A stretch of 64,000 bases of DNA from Hydractinia symbiolongicarpus (taxonomy: Eukaryota > Cnidaria > Hydrozoa > Anthoathecata > Hydractiniidae), in the NCBI RefSeq assembly GCF_029227915.1, contig NC_079887.1, positions 12,462,001 through 12,526,000 on the forward strand. The letters are read 5' to 3'. This document shows positions 35,463 through 60,800 of the stretch, piece by piece; position 1 is the first letter of the stretch, and each line of letters begins with the position of its first letter. Under the pieces are notes generated by a model. That model did no database searches. It was not told the DNA's origin and worked only from the letters and a program-made list of their open reading frames with translations. Position numbers and translations under genes: made by a program.

Positions 35463-36164
35463 ATGGATATTATTACTGCAATCAAGAATCTAAACTTTAA
35501 GGTGGTAGCAGAATTACTTGCCGCTCGATTCCAACAAAATGGAAACCGGAAGCAATCCAAAAAAACTTCGAAGGAAATCATTCCCCTCCATGTAGCTGCT
35601 GAGACAGGTTGCGTTGAAATGTTAAAAATACTCTTGCGTTATGGTGAGGACATTGACTCAAAAAACAGCGAAGGTGTAACTGCTTTACAGGTTGCTTGTC
35701 AACACGGTCATTACGACGCTGTCAGATTTCTACTACAGCAAGGTGTTAAGGTAAACAATGAAGAGAAAAATATGTTAAAAGTATCATTAAACTTTGTCGG
35801 TGGTCAATACACTAAAATTAAAAAATTGATAACCAAAGCCGAGCAGGAAAAAGGCGAAACAGCAACAGAAAGCAGTGGAGCGGCAGGAAATAGTGGTGCG
35901 GCAAACACAACTGCAAGTGAAGATACCACAACGGATAAGGTAAAAGCAGCAAAACCTGCTCAAACTAGTAGAGTTAGGTTTGAACGTAGAGAAAGACCAA
36001 TTCGACAAAGAAGCTTTGATGCAGATGCGTTCACCGATCCACTTGACGAGTTATCAGCCAGAAGAAGAGAAGCATTGCTAATTGACGCAGAAAAGAAAAA
36101 GGACCTAATGGGTAAACGAAGAAGATACACGCAACGAAAACATAGTGTTGGAAGAAAGTTATGA
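35463..36164 (+). CDS. Ankyrin-repeat protein with disordered basic tail
   Basis: A single coding exon of 233 aa. The ATG follows a TTTTATTTAG acceptor by two bases, so a 5' UTR intron is likely. Residues 4-30 look like a capping repeat (IITAIKNLNFKVVAELLAAR). Two clear ankyrin repeats follow at about 41-71 (IPLHVAAETGCVEMLKILLR) and 73-103 (VTALQVACQHGHYDAVRFLL). Residues 120-233 are low-complexity and charged, ending in a strongly basic stretch (KRRRYTQRKHSVGRKL) that could be a nuclear localisation signal. Ankyrin repeats bind protein partners; the partner is unknown. It may correspond to a small vertebrate ankyrin-repeat protein, but I cannot assign one. Confidence 0.85.
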   Translation: MDIITAIKNLNFKVVAELLAARFQQNGNRKQSKKTSKEIIPLHVAAETGCVEMLKILLRYGEDIDSKNSEGVTALQVACQHGHYDAVRFLLQQGVKVNNEEKNMLKVSLNFVGGQYTKIKKLITKAEQEKGETATESSGAAGNSGAANTTASEDTTTDKVKAAKPAQTSRVRFERRERPIRQRSFDADAFTDPLDELSARRREALLIDAEKKKDLMGKRRRYTQRKHSVGRKL

Positions 36165-37255
36165 TTCTCGTAGGTATTGTAAAAGATGGAAATACTTGGC
36201 TTAAAAAATGATGGAAAAAGCAATAATCTCGTTTTGCAGTTTATCAACGAAACACTGTCAGGAGAAACCATCGCCTGAGTTCAATTGATGTCAACAAGAA
36301 TTGATTGCAGCCTACAGTAACTGTATTAAACGCAGTAACAGATGGGATATGAACTGCAATATTGCTGAATTAAAAAATCAGTCGAAATAGAATACTGCAA
36401 GTTATTGATAATACGTAATGAAATTATGAAGAACATATTAGAAAGTACTTAATAAGACAGTCTGTACTATTTTAATATTTTACTTGTTACATATTGAAAT
36501 TATAACCACATTGACTTAGCAACAGAAAGTTGACAGAATTCTTTGTAATTGCTGCCCAGTTACACAGTCTCATAAATAAATCAAAGAAAACAACGTGTTG
36601 TCATTCACGATATATTTTCTCTTCAGCAAAGCAAGAAAGTCGCCAAGACGGGAAACTATTATCAAGTTAATGTAACTATTTGAAATTTTTACAAAATTTG
36701 ATCTCTATTTCTGATAAAACATTAGACAAAAACCGCTCTAGCTTTGTTTTTAAAATGCTGAATTTAAGCAAGGAATTTCGGAAACTTTAATTTCGCAACC
36801 TTTTCCACCGCGAAGTCGAATTCTGCCTTTACTTCTTGTCCTAAAACATTCTCATAACATAAACAAAATATATGCAGCCATGTATCTAAACTACGCAATA
36901 ACTGAAAGTTATGGTAGCACCATGCGTACTCATTTACTGCAGGAGTACAATCAGAGTAAAATAATCAGATTCCCAAATTTCAATAAAAAAAGACTTTGTC
37001 AACATGCCTTAAAAATTGCTACAGTGGTTTATTTTGCAAAACTGAAGATTACATCTAATATATGAGAAAGTTAAAGATACCTTTGATTCTTCTACTGAAA
37101 CAACAATTACATTGTTTGATGTTTGTTTTCAAATATTAAATGTCAAGTGTTAACTTCTTTATTTGAAGTTTTTTTTTTCGACCTGAATAATTATTTTCAC
37201 CAAGAGCAAACGCGTCACTACATAAGCCGCGCAGTACAGACCATTCGTGTCTGTT
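36165..37255. other. Convergent 3' region between ankyrin gene and TYW1
   Basis: An AATAAA at 36575-36580 may end the ankyrin transcript. No other gene, only AT-rich sequence. The two genes converge here. Confidence 0.45.
37158..37163 (-). terminator. Poly(A) signal of TYW1
   Basis: AATAAA on the minus strand, about 93 nt after the TYW1 stop codon: the usual position for a short 3' UTR. Confidence 0.55.
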
Positions 37256-49222
<11,967 letters not shown>

Positions 49223-51895
49223 TCTTTCTAATCTAAAATTAAAAAATATGGTCAGCAGAAACAGAACCACAGATTCTGAATCAATGCCATCTTTACGAAT
49301 AATTTCACAAAAAAATGTAAAAACTGCAATCTTATATCATTCATCAATTGTCTGTATTACCTGCCGTATAACAGCCGTAGCAACAAAATAACCAATAACA
49401 ACAGATCAACGGTAAGTGGCCTACAGTATTCTTAGACCACAGCTGCAAAGAGGTTTTTTCCTGCAAGGTTAAAAATTTCTTGCAAACTGAATTTATATTT
49501 CTAATTTAAACTCTGAAAACGTTATGTGGATTTTGTGTGGCTTAATTTTCACAAAATGCATATTCACCAAATTCCTTTTGCAGATGACGTATATGTCCCT
49601 TAGAGTCTTCGCAGAACATCTCTTCTCACAAAACCGAGGGCAGGGCTGACTTATTGCCTGCTGTGTCGTGTGGGAGACAGAACTTCTGGACTTTTTTTTA
49701 ATACGATATACAATTTTTTCGATTATTATTACTAAACATATTTGATTTCTCTTTCCCCTTTTAAAAAGATTTTTAAACTCTATTCAACATGTATTTCTTT
49801 GGTATTACATCACAAGAACATTCATCCGAAAGCTGTACTAAGGTACAGGACACCTAACCTCTCCCATGTTTTGGTTATATTTAACTTGCATGGGTGCGCA
49901 CTCTTCTCGCAGTATTCTCTGTGACGACGAAGGTCGGACTGACTTGTGGCATGGTTCCAAATGGTCTTCCGTCTTTCCATCGAGTCTCAGTGTAATGCAC
50001 CAGCTGAGCATAAGAGTGTCAGCATGAAGGAAAGGGGGCTACTTTAATGTTCTCTATACCCTACGTTCTTCATAACTACGGTATCTTCGTATTTTACGTT
50101 GGCAATTACGGCAGTGCCGAATGACGACACTAATTTTAAGGGCTGATCATTGATACGAAGTTTTGCTACGAATTATACGAATTACGTATGGAAATTGTGA
50201 GACGGTCCTTTAATAAAAATGCAAATACATTCAATTACTCACTAGGCCTACCAGACGACCACAAATTATGAAAACTGAATAACCACTCTCCTCAATTAAG
50301 GCAGGACGCGTGAAATTCATCACGCACCTACGACAATCGAGGCGAGTGAAGTATCACTTGGCTGCTAAAATTCATATGACCAGGTCTGACTTATATAAAT
50401 ATTTTTTTTTTCTTGAAAATACGGGCCTTATTAAAAGGTACAAAAATGATTCTGTATTTTTATCTATATTATACATTGCTGGCACGCCTGCCATAAGGCA
50501 AAACAGAGTTACACGCAAAATGTCACAAACTGCCCTAGTTTGAAATCATATTCAAGAGCAAGAGTTATAACCACTAAGCTACAGCACCACATATTTTCTA
50601 GCCTTCTAGCTATCCCATTTTCTAACCATGTATAAATCTTAAACAAACCAATTTTAAGATATTGGTGTAACTAAAAACAAATTTTAAAGCAACACCCGGC
50701 ATACACAAGCTAACTGTAGCTTGCCTTATGTATTTATTTCTATTCTTTTAGGTTTTCATTTAGTTTTGTATATTATTCTATATTTTTTTATGTTGAAGTT
50801 AGAAACAGCTTAGGCTAAAAATTGAAAATAGTGATATGCAGTTCGCTAAACCAAAATCCTTAATGCTGAATGCTACACTTTTATTACTGTCATGAGAACT
50901 TATGCAAAGTAAAATTGCTGAGTGTTTTTTTTAGCTAGGTCATGGGATGCAGTTTACATCTATACGCATGTGTGACACAGTTTATCTATCCTAAGAAGTG
51001 CTGCCTGGTAGAACAATCTTCTTTTCTTCATTTAACCTTTTTTTGAAACAAATATTAGACCAGAAATACTATAATGTTGTGCGTGCTTTACTCGTTTTAC
51101 AACATATATTACATATCTTTACTAAAACATTCCACCTGGATGTGTGGCACAACAGCTCTTATTAGTCACTCATTTGCTTGTTCAATGCCATGTCAACAGT
51201 TAGTTTTAGCTTAACCCACCATTTTAAAGCTGGGTCCTCTATCTAGTACTTTTAATTTCTTTGCCTTAGATCATTAGCTTAGTCAGATACAGTAGATATG
51301 GGACGTCAAAGTACTTTCTTACTTTGTTTGTGCTCTTTTGAACTACTTATCTCAGAATAGAAGCGTTTTATAAAAAGGGGAAAGAGTGTGACTTGCTGAC
51401 CTAGCTGGTATTGTTTGGGACAGTTGAGAGTTACTACTTTCCTGAGGGTGTGATAAAAAGGGGGAAATAAAATGGATTGACGGAAAATTACATTACCACA
51501 AAACAAAACAAGAAAGAAAGAAGTCAGCATGGCGAACACAAACTGTGCATATTTAACAGAACAAAAAAAGTTAGGTGCACTGTTCGCCCGTTCAAAGAAG
51601 GTAATTGTTCCGTAAATTACAACTGCATGCTTTAGTTTGTTTACCTTCTCTTCAATGATGGCACCAATAAAATAAGCAAAAGAGCACTATCAAAAAACAT
51701 AACAATTAAAAAATAGGAAGGTTAAACAAAGCTATAGATCAACAAAAGTATTAATATTGCGTGTTAAATATATATATATATCCTAGGGAGCATCTTATCT
51801 GCAGGAATTTCTCTGTATCGTATCATCAAGATTTTAATATGGCATAGGATTTTTGGATCCATAGCGCTAAATAAGCTAGCAAGTCAGCTGCCAGA
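49223..51895. other. Divergent intergenic region between TYW1 and the LRR/EF-hand gene
   Basis: Promoters of both divergent genes should lie here. About 49600-50200 is richer in CpG than its surroundings. A degenerate tRNA-like SINE head lies at about 50490-50590. No core promoter motif is certain. Confidence 0.4.
50490..50590 (-). mobile_element. Possible tRNA-derived SINE head, decayed
   Basis: Read on the minus strand, GCTGTAGCTTAGTGGTTATA is a good A-box region. The expected B-box about 35 nt on is only weakly kept (ATTTCAAACTAG). It is either a SINE fragment or a tRNA relic. Confidence 0.35.
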
Positions 51896-54800
51896 ATGGA
51901 CAAAGACAGTAAAAAAATTGAAGAACAAGATGATGATGACGATGATGATAGTGGATGGGATACTGATTTAGATACTGATGGTATGATTTAATAAGTAATA
52001 GCTCTATAGCTACGTTGAAGGTATTGACTTGCTCAATACAATGGAAAAACTGCTAAACTGACTGCTTGATTCTAACCTAGGATGGAAGTCCCAGATTAAT
52101 TCAGTTGCAACGAAACTGAAAAAAGTTAATGGAATTATTGCAAATAAGACATTATTGATGGATGTTCTTCTGTCAGTTTATAATGCTCTTTTCCACTCAA
52201 ATCAATTATTGAAAACAATTATTGTATGCAGATGATTTGGTTCTCATAGCAGAGTCGATGGAAGAATTAGTTGAAAAGTTTGAGAAGTGGAAGAAAGGAC
52301 TAGAAGAGAAAGGGCTGAAGGTAAACACAGCAAAGTCTAAAGTCATGATAAGTAGCATTGCAGCCAAGTGTGACCTTGTAGTTGGAAAGTGGCCTTGTGG
52401 AGTTTGCAGGAAAGGGGTTGGTAGTAACTCAATTTTTTGTCAGACTTGCAAGCATTGGGTACATAAGAAGTGCAGTAGTATTAGTGGAAGGTTAAGAGCT
52501 GGCATACAGTTTGTATGCAAGCATTGCAAAGGTGAGATTATAGAGAATGAAGTATTTCCAGCTTTAATGATGTACAACAGTGGCTCGTTAGAGATAGTTA
52601 AGAACTTCTGTTACTTAGGTGATATGTTGGGCAGTGAAGGGGGTGTTGGAAGAAGTGTTACTTGCAGGATAGGTTCTGCTTGGAAAAATTTTAGAGAGTT
52701 ACTTCCTTTATTGACTAGCAGAGTCCTGTCAATTGAGGTAAAAGGTAGGTTGTATGAGGCCTGTGTAAGAAGTGTTATGTTGTACGGTAGTGAGACATGG
52801 GCAGTGAAGCAGGAAGATCTTGACCGTTTAGAAAGGAATGATATGAGAATGGTTAGGTGGATGTGTAATGCCAGTCTGAGAGACAGAAAGAGTTCAGATG
52901 AGCTAAGAAGCAGGCTAAGTCTCTGTAGAATTAAAGATGTTATCCAGATAAGAAGATTGAATTGGCTGGGGCACTTGGAAAGAATGGAGGAGGATAATTG
53001 GGTAAGAAAGTGTAGAGACTTGATAGTTCCTGGGGCAAAGCCCAGAGGCAGACCGAGAAAGACTTGGCAGGAGGTTATAAGGACAGACGTGATAGAGAGG
53101 AAGTTGAGTTTAGATCTAACACAGTCTAGATCAGATTGGAAGAGGGTCATTAATATACCCCGTCCAACCCATGCTAGCATGGAAAACGGACGTTAAGCCG
53201 AGAATGATGATGATGATGATGAATTATTGCTACCAAGTCTGGGGTCAGTCCATAAGTTTACAAGTGAACCGAATCACTGTCCTTCAAAATTGTGATATAT
53301 GTATTATAAATTTTGCCAACAATAGAACAAATGCAAACCAATATTATAAAGATTTAGGCATCTTAAATTCACAGATACTGGGAAATTGCAAAATGTATTA
53401 TTTATTTATAATTTATTTCACAACAATCTACCTGTTCCTCTGATTGGTACCTTTTCAATTCAAAAACGCAAAAAATAATAGGAAAAGAATTACATGGCCT
53501 ATGGATAAATTATGGAGTACCTATCCTGGAATACCAACACTGTTAGCAAGCTATTGGGTCATATTGGTAACCAGGAACAATACCAACATTAAACAACACA
53601 TGACTTCACATGACATTACAGGACAGGACAAACAAAAACTAGCTGTTCGTAATAATAAAATGTCAATATATCAGCATGTTTAAATAGCTGGTTAAGTTAG
53701 AGAAAAATAAATAAATAATAAATAAAAAAGCAAACATAATCAATATATAATGTATGAACCACGGAGACAAACCCTAACTAGTTAATCAGTGCTTTCTTCA
53801 GGGTTTTTTTGAGGTGAATTGACTTCTTGAGGTGAATTGACTTCTCTCACTCTCACAATACTCATGCTAACAGCCTAGGCCTTATAAATTTGCATGCTGT
53901 TCGTACTTCTGCATTTGGTTTGAAATCCATTACGCATCAAAGTGTCCTATCATGGTCTAGTTGTCCGAATGCCTTGCCTTATATGTCTAATAAATCATAC
54001 ATTCTTGTCTAATTATGTTTAATTTATTTATGCCTAAATTTACTATTGTTCACAATCACTTTCACACCACTTTTTTTCTTGGGATTTGCAATTGCAATAT
54101 TTTCACATTTTTTGCTTGTCTGTCTTGTTTTGTCTGTCTGTGTAAGTTGTGTGTTTTTATTGTCCAAGGTGGCTGTCATACTTCGAGCTCTGCTAACTTT
54201 TGCAGTTTCCGGGGTTTACTAGAGCATAATTTTTAATCAAAAATGTATTTATCTCCTAGTAAACCGAAATATATATTTATTTCATTCATTCATTCATAGT
54301 TATCTAACTGATTTCTAAATTATAAGTATTTTGGAAGAGTAATTAAGCGTCATACCACCTGTACTTAGGTTGAAACAATTCTAAGGAGACCAGTTTAATA
54401 TCTATTTTTGTAACCTAATTTTTCTACTGATGGACTATGTATAATTCCAATTTGATTTTAGTCCATATAAAAAAAATAAATTAAAAAAATGAGTAAACAA
54501 AGCTTCTAGGGTCTCAAGACTTTATGACTCTACAGCTACAGCAAAAGTGAAGTCCATAAATTTCACCACAAAGCCATAAGGCAAGCTGTTATTTTCAGTG
54601 AAAAGATATATATGGATGTTATTTTAAAGTTTTCATCTTTTTCATGCTTTATGCAATTTTTTGGCAAGGAAAATGGAGTGTTATTTGGTGACATCTGGTT
54701 TATAGGAAAAAAAAGAAATGGCAACTATATTGAATTTGCAGTACCATAAATGATTCAGCAAAATCTTGTAGTATCGAGAATGAATCCAAGCAGCAAATAA

Positions 54801-57800
54801 GTAAATTTTAAGATATATAATAATCTTCTTGAATTTGAACCATCAAACTAATACAATTAAAATGAAAAAACTGTCTTTTCACCAATACCCTTATTTGCAC
54901 ATTTTTTTGTGGCCATTAAAAATAAAAAATTCTGGACCCAACAAAATTTTTGACATTTTTCTAGCTATAAAACAAACACAGGAAATGTTTAAAAATGTCT
55001 TCATATGAACGATCTTCATTTGATACAAGTGACAATAAAAACATTCCTTTTTTTCAAGCTATGTAAGGACAATACCAGGTAATTGAGTTATCCTGAGCAT
55101 CCTCTGTTAAATTTAATTTAATTTGCATGGTAAAATAAATTAAATTTAACAGAGGATGCTAAGGATAACTCCACTGACACTAGAAAAACCACCCCCCCCC
55201 CCCCCCAAAAAAAAAAAAAAAATGGCATGCTTATATGGTAAAGGTTACCCTATCCATTATACCTGTAATCTATATGTTGTTGTAGTTTTTGATAAAATAT
55301 ATTTAGGCATAAGTTAGCGCAAAAGAAGTAAAAAAGTTTATCCTATTTAATGAGTGATGAGAAAAATACTTATATAGTTCCATACTCCATTACCTTATTG
55401 AATAAGCTGTGGGTAAATCATTATTATCGTCATCCGTATAATGTAGCCTGTATGTATACTTTAAAAACAATTACCAAACTTTTATAACCTTTTCCGTACT
55501 GAAATACTGCAAATTCTACAACTGTATTTTTCTCCATTATTTATTTTATAGAGGTGGAAGAGGTGTCACACAGTTTGCATAGAACAAACAAAGAAATATA
55601 CATTGCAGCTTGTAAAGAATATGGAGTCATTCCAGCCTCTTATTTTTTGAGAAATATGGAGAATGTCAGATTAAACATGGCACATCATGGGTTTAGCATA
55701 AAGGGCATTAAGGCATTGTCGGTGGCATTGATAGTAAGTTATCTCATTTAATACACACCTACACGCACGTTTGATCATCCTTTTTGTAGGATACCCACTA
55801 ATGTTTGCTAAACAGCCTCACTGGTATGCATGGAGGAATTTTCTTTTCTCCCTTTATTTAATAAAATAATAATATTCAAAACTTTAGATACTGCATAAAA
55901 TCCAAACAAAAAAATTGAAATGTTTAAAGCATGTCATTTGGTCACTCTCTTCAAAAGTTTATTTCATGGCTTGTGTTCATTTTGTCATATATAGGATCAT
56001 CTAATTTTTAATAATTAAAAACCAATTTAAAAGTGTGCATATTTTTTTCCAAAATGAAGCAAACTTTGGCAATGTCTAAATAAAACAGAATTTTAGTTTA
56101 GATTGAGTTGAATTCCAAGGATAAGCTTTCAGCAACTTTTGTCATTTTCTCTCTAAACGTGATGTGAGCATTTATAGTGTACACTAATGTTGTGATTCTT
56201 GAGTGGCCTCATAGGTTCTTTTACAAGTTCCGATTTTTGGTCCAATGCTTTCTATTTTCTGAATTTCAGAACTTTGTTAATATATTGTAACAGGTTTTTT
56301 AGCATTTAACTCAACAGAGTAATACGTTTAGACAAACACTCATTTAACAGCCTTGGACTTGTCTGACAATGGGTTGGGTTCTGAAGGTGTTTACGATTTA
56401 TGTCAAATGTTGCTGGAGAATTGTTACATTACCGAGTTAGTAAGTGCATGCTTTTCATTTGTATTTCCTTGTTTTTTTTACATTTCCTAGTATATAAAAA
56501 CTTCATTGCAGTACCAATATTACTCATTTTTTGAGCATGAAATGAAATTCAGTTTCTATGTTTAAATTATGCACTTACTTTTACACGTTTTTGCAGGATA
56601 TATCAGAAAACAATATTGGAATTGAAGGTGTTGAATACATATGTGGAATTCTTGACCAGACTGATACATTAAAAAGACTTTCGCTACAGGGTAAGCTTGT
56701 CTTCTTATAAAATTATCTTGAATGTTGGTGAAATTACATATCTTAATGGTAAATGCTTAGTTCAAATTTATAGTTTGCAGACTTTCCTGTTGCGGTTTAT
56801 TTTCGAGGCAATCATTTGCGTTTATTTTTTTTCCAAAGTCAGAACAATATTGTATACATAAGTGATAATGAGTAAAAAAGTCTATAAAAATGTTTTGTTG
56901 AGTGGCATTTTTGTGTGTAGGAAGTAAATCAGGAAAGTAAATCTCAAAAGAGTTACCTTCCACAAGTAACAGAGATTATATACACAGTAGGCAAATACTA
57001 TAAAAATATGTTGTTGTGTTTTTTTTATTGAAACCTTTGCTTCGTTTTCATGTGTAGGAATCTTGTAATGGTTGTTGTTTCATCTATACTGGTTTTTTTA
57101 ACTTCATCGTTTCATAGTTTGATAGTTTGATTTCAGTTTAAAATCTTATTTTAGGTAATTCCCTTGACACAAAAAGTTCTATTATTATTTGTGAAGTTTT
57201 GGAGGTAAAAAATATTATCTTCTATGTTTTATATACACCTTTTTAATTTTTAAAAGCTCTGCAGATATAGCAAAATACACCATCGCTCTCTGTTACTTCA
57301 CTTTTTAACTATAAAGACCGGTACGCACTATGTGATCTTTTTTTATTTTTGTTGCATACAATGCTTAGCATGCAAAGAAAACCAACATACTGCATAATGT
57401 AACCTATACAATACAGCAATAATGATGGAAATGCGCTGTATTTAACACTGCTGCAAAATCAAATCGATTTGATTTCGCAGGAATGTTGTATGCAATTATT
57501 ATAGGTTGCAACAACATTCTTGTACGATTGCACGGTACGTTAGTTATTTAAACGTGCTTTGTGCTAAAGTATTTCCATGGACCGAATACAACATCGTAAA
57601 AAAAACCATAAACTCTCAGAATGGCAATAGTTAGGTTAAAAGTTGTATTATGGGAAGTTGTTATTCGTCTGAATTTCGCTAACGGGCAATACAGATATTC
57701 AGGCATTTTGAAAATCCGTATTAAGAAACCAAACCCTCTGACGAAGATGTAAGCTTACTATGCAAATTTATTTCTAAACCGCCAAAAATTGCAGGCAACG

Positions 57801-60800
57801 GTAATATAATGCGTACCGGCCGTAAGATTTGATTCACAAATCGAAAAATGTACGATTAGCGTTCAGCCGAGGTTAGTGAGGAAAAAAGTGAAATCCATTG
57901 ACGTCTAAGTATTTCGTAATTTTAAATACCGATTTTTTTTTGGATAGAAAGTATTTAAAGTGGCTACATATTACACAGTAGCGTTTGTGTGAGTGCAGTA
58001 TCCTCTATCTCTGATTTCAGAGATAGAGGATACTGAAAAAGTTTGGATATTTTTAACTTAGACGGTTTAACAATAATATAATAACCGATGATCCCCGCCC
58101 CCGATCTGTACTTAGACCTTGGGCGATATTTTGCGGTACAGCCCGGCGGTAATCGGTTGTTATTGTATTAAAATTCTTGTGGTAACAAAATCACCCGAAA
58201 TTTTCGGAATTTGTTTTTCGTACAATTAGAGGAAGTCAATTCTCACAGTTTGAGAATTTAAGACAGGATTTGAGGAAGGAAAAACAAATGTTGAATTGAC
58301 GTTTACGGTTCACGTTATGATTTGTTAGATCTCCTGGGTAACAAAAGGTATTTTTAAGAAATAAAATGAACTCTTTTTTTTTCTTAGCATAATACAAGCC
58401 TGCGCTATCTTAATGTCAGTCATAACTTATTTGGAGAGGAAGCTGGATTGCATTTTAGAACTGCAATAGGTACGGACATTATTACCATTGAGCATAGAGG
58501 CAGTGCATTTTGCTAAAAGTTTACAGTACTGTCGTGATTTTCTAACCCTATTCCTTCTGTGCTATTGGCCTATTTAGTGCTTGGGAGAGTGATTCATCCC
58601 CCAAACCTCCCTCCCCCTCCACTGAAATTTCTAAAGTTGTTCAAAATTAAACATAAAACTTACCGAAAGAGCTCACCAGGTTCTAAGTAACAATTTGGTC
58701 AAAAAATTGCTGTTGTCAGCAATTCTGCTAATGACGTCATCAAATTTACAAAAATGGGTAAAAGTCGGTGTAAATTTGAGATTAATAGAATATTTGTATA
58801 ATTGCTTAGTATTTATTATTCCCTTTTAAGTCGTGTTTTAACAAATTTTAATTTAAAACAAATTGCAGTAACTTCAAGTTAATGTATTTATGTTAAAACT
58901 TTGTTTCTTTTTTGTTTCTTGGTGTTTAAGCAATGAACGAATATCTTGAAGAGATTGATTTGAGTTGGAATCATCTGCGTCAAAAAGGTGCTTGTGCGAT
59001 TGCAAAGTCATTGAAAGTATGATGTTCTTCTTTTCGTAATAATATATTATGGCTCCTTATTACAGCTGTGCCGTGAAGTTGTTGATATAGCGTGCTTAGC
59101 TAACTAAATAATTCGAATTCCAGGGTTAGATTTTTTGTTTCATGTTAGTAGTTTTCTGACATTGAGTATGACTGATTAATAACGCATTTCTTTTGAGTTT
59201 GGTAAATTGTATTAACCATTCTTAACTTCGCCGTCGTAAAAAGTTTAGAAAGATCTTAGTCAGTCATTGATCACTACTTCATTTAGAAGAATGAAATTTG
59301 CTTAATTTCTACGAGGAAATTCCCCTCTGAAAGTGCCATTTTTTCCATGCTTTTAAAAGTTGATGTTTTTTAAAAATTCCGTGTACGAAATTTGCATTAA
59401 CCTGTTATCAAAAAAATCTGAAACGCAAAGTCACTTTAATTTCTTTTCACCTCAAGCCTCCTCGAATATTATTTTTTTTATTAACTAATTTCGTTTTATT
59501 TAGGAAAATACCACTTTGAAGAATCTTAACTTATCCTGGAATGGTTTCGGAGACGATGGTATATATGTACTTTCGGAATCGTTGAAACATAATACTTCAC
59601 TCCAACAGCTTAATATTAGGTAAAAAACCTGCATACCTCTCATGGTATATATGTTAAGCTATGCAAGTTTTTTAAAAGAACCTTATCATTCACTGTCACA
59701 AGATCAATGTTCCTCTAATCGAAAATTCCTAAACAATTCTACTAAAACAGAAACTACCTAACTATGTAATTTCGTGCAGTTTTCTTTTTAAAGTTTACCT
59801 TTCAAAGTTCAATTCCATTCAAATCCGTAATTGTTTTACAACAGTGTTTTGTGCAACATCTTTTACGTCCCTTTGTTTACGATACAGTGGTAATGGCGAC
59901 CAGCTACCTTACCGAAAAATATTTTGGTGACTTCGCTAAATTTTGTGATTTAGTAATGCGATTTGTCAAAAACTTCTTTTCGTTGAACATGCCACATACA
60001 GCCATTTGTAAAAATTAATTTTTCGCGTAAAAGATTGTAAGGCCGTTTTATTAATTTAAACTTTTAGATAGGATAGGGAAGGGAAGATAGATGGCTTATA
60101 GGGATGTAAGAAGATTATTCTCTTAAATATCTATAATCATCCTCATCAAACCATTTACACTATCAGTTTTTATATATATTTTTCTAATGTCTGTTCAATT
60201 TACTTTCGCTTTCTCCTCGCTCTCTACCAGTTTCGCATCGTTACTCATTTCTCTTTTCTTTTCTCACAAAATTAGTTCTTGGGACAGAATTGTGGACACT
60301 TGACATTTTCTTCTCGAGAAACGAAGAATTACAGTTTAAAGTAATTTCCACAAATTTCTGCTTGTAAAAATTACCTATATTATAATTATATATATAATTA
60401 ACCATGTACCATATCCAAACTATCTACCAGATCTAAACTATCTACCAGATCTATCTCTAAATCATCTACCTTATCTAAACTATCGACCATATCTAGACTA
60501 TCTACCATGTTTAAGGTATGTACCATATCCAAGCTATCTACCAGTTCTAAACTATCTACCAGATCTAAACTATCTCTAAATCATCTACCTTATCTAAACT
60601 ATCGACCATATCTAGACTATCTACCATGTTGAAGCTATGTACCATATCTAAACTATCTACCATATCTAAAACATCTACTGTATTTAAACTATCTACCATA
60701 TCTACCATATCTAACCTATTTACCATATCTAAACCATATCTAATACTTAATTTTCTTGAAATTTACGAACTAATAACCATTGTGTAATTGTTCTTCATTT

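Larger units (their letters stand above)
57205..58387 (+). other. Intron 5 of the LRR/EF-hand gene, with MITE-like insert
   Basis: Holds the inverted-repeat element at about 57316-57824 and the 19-bp hairpin at 57996-58035, described separately. No exon-like frame. Confidence 0.5.
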
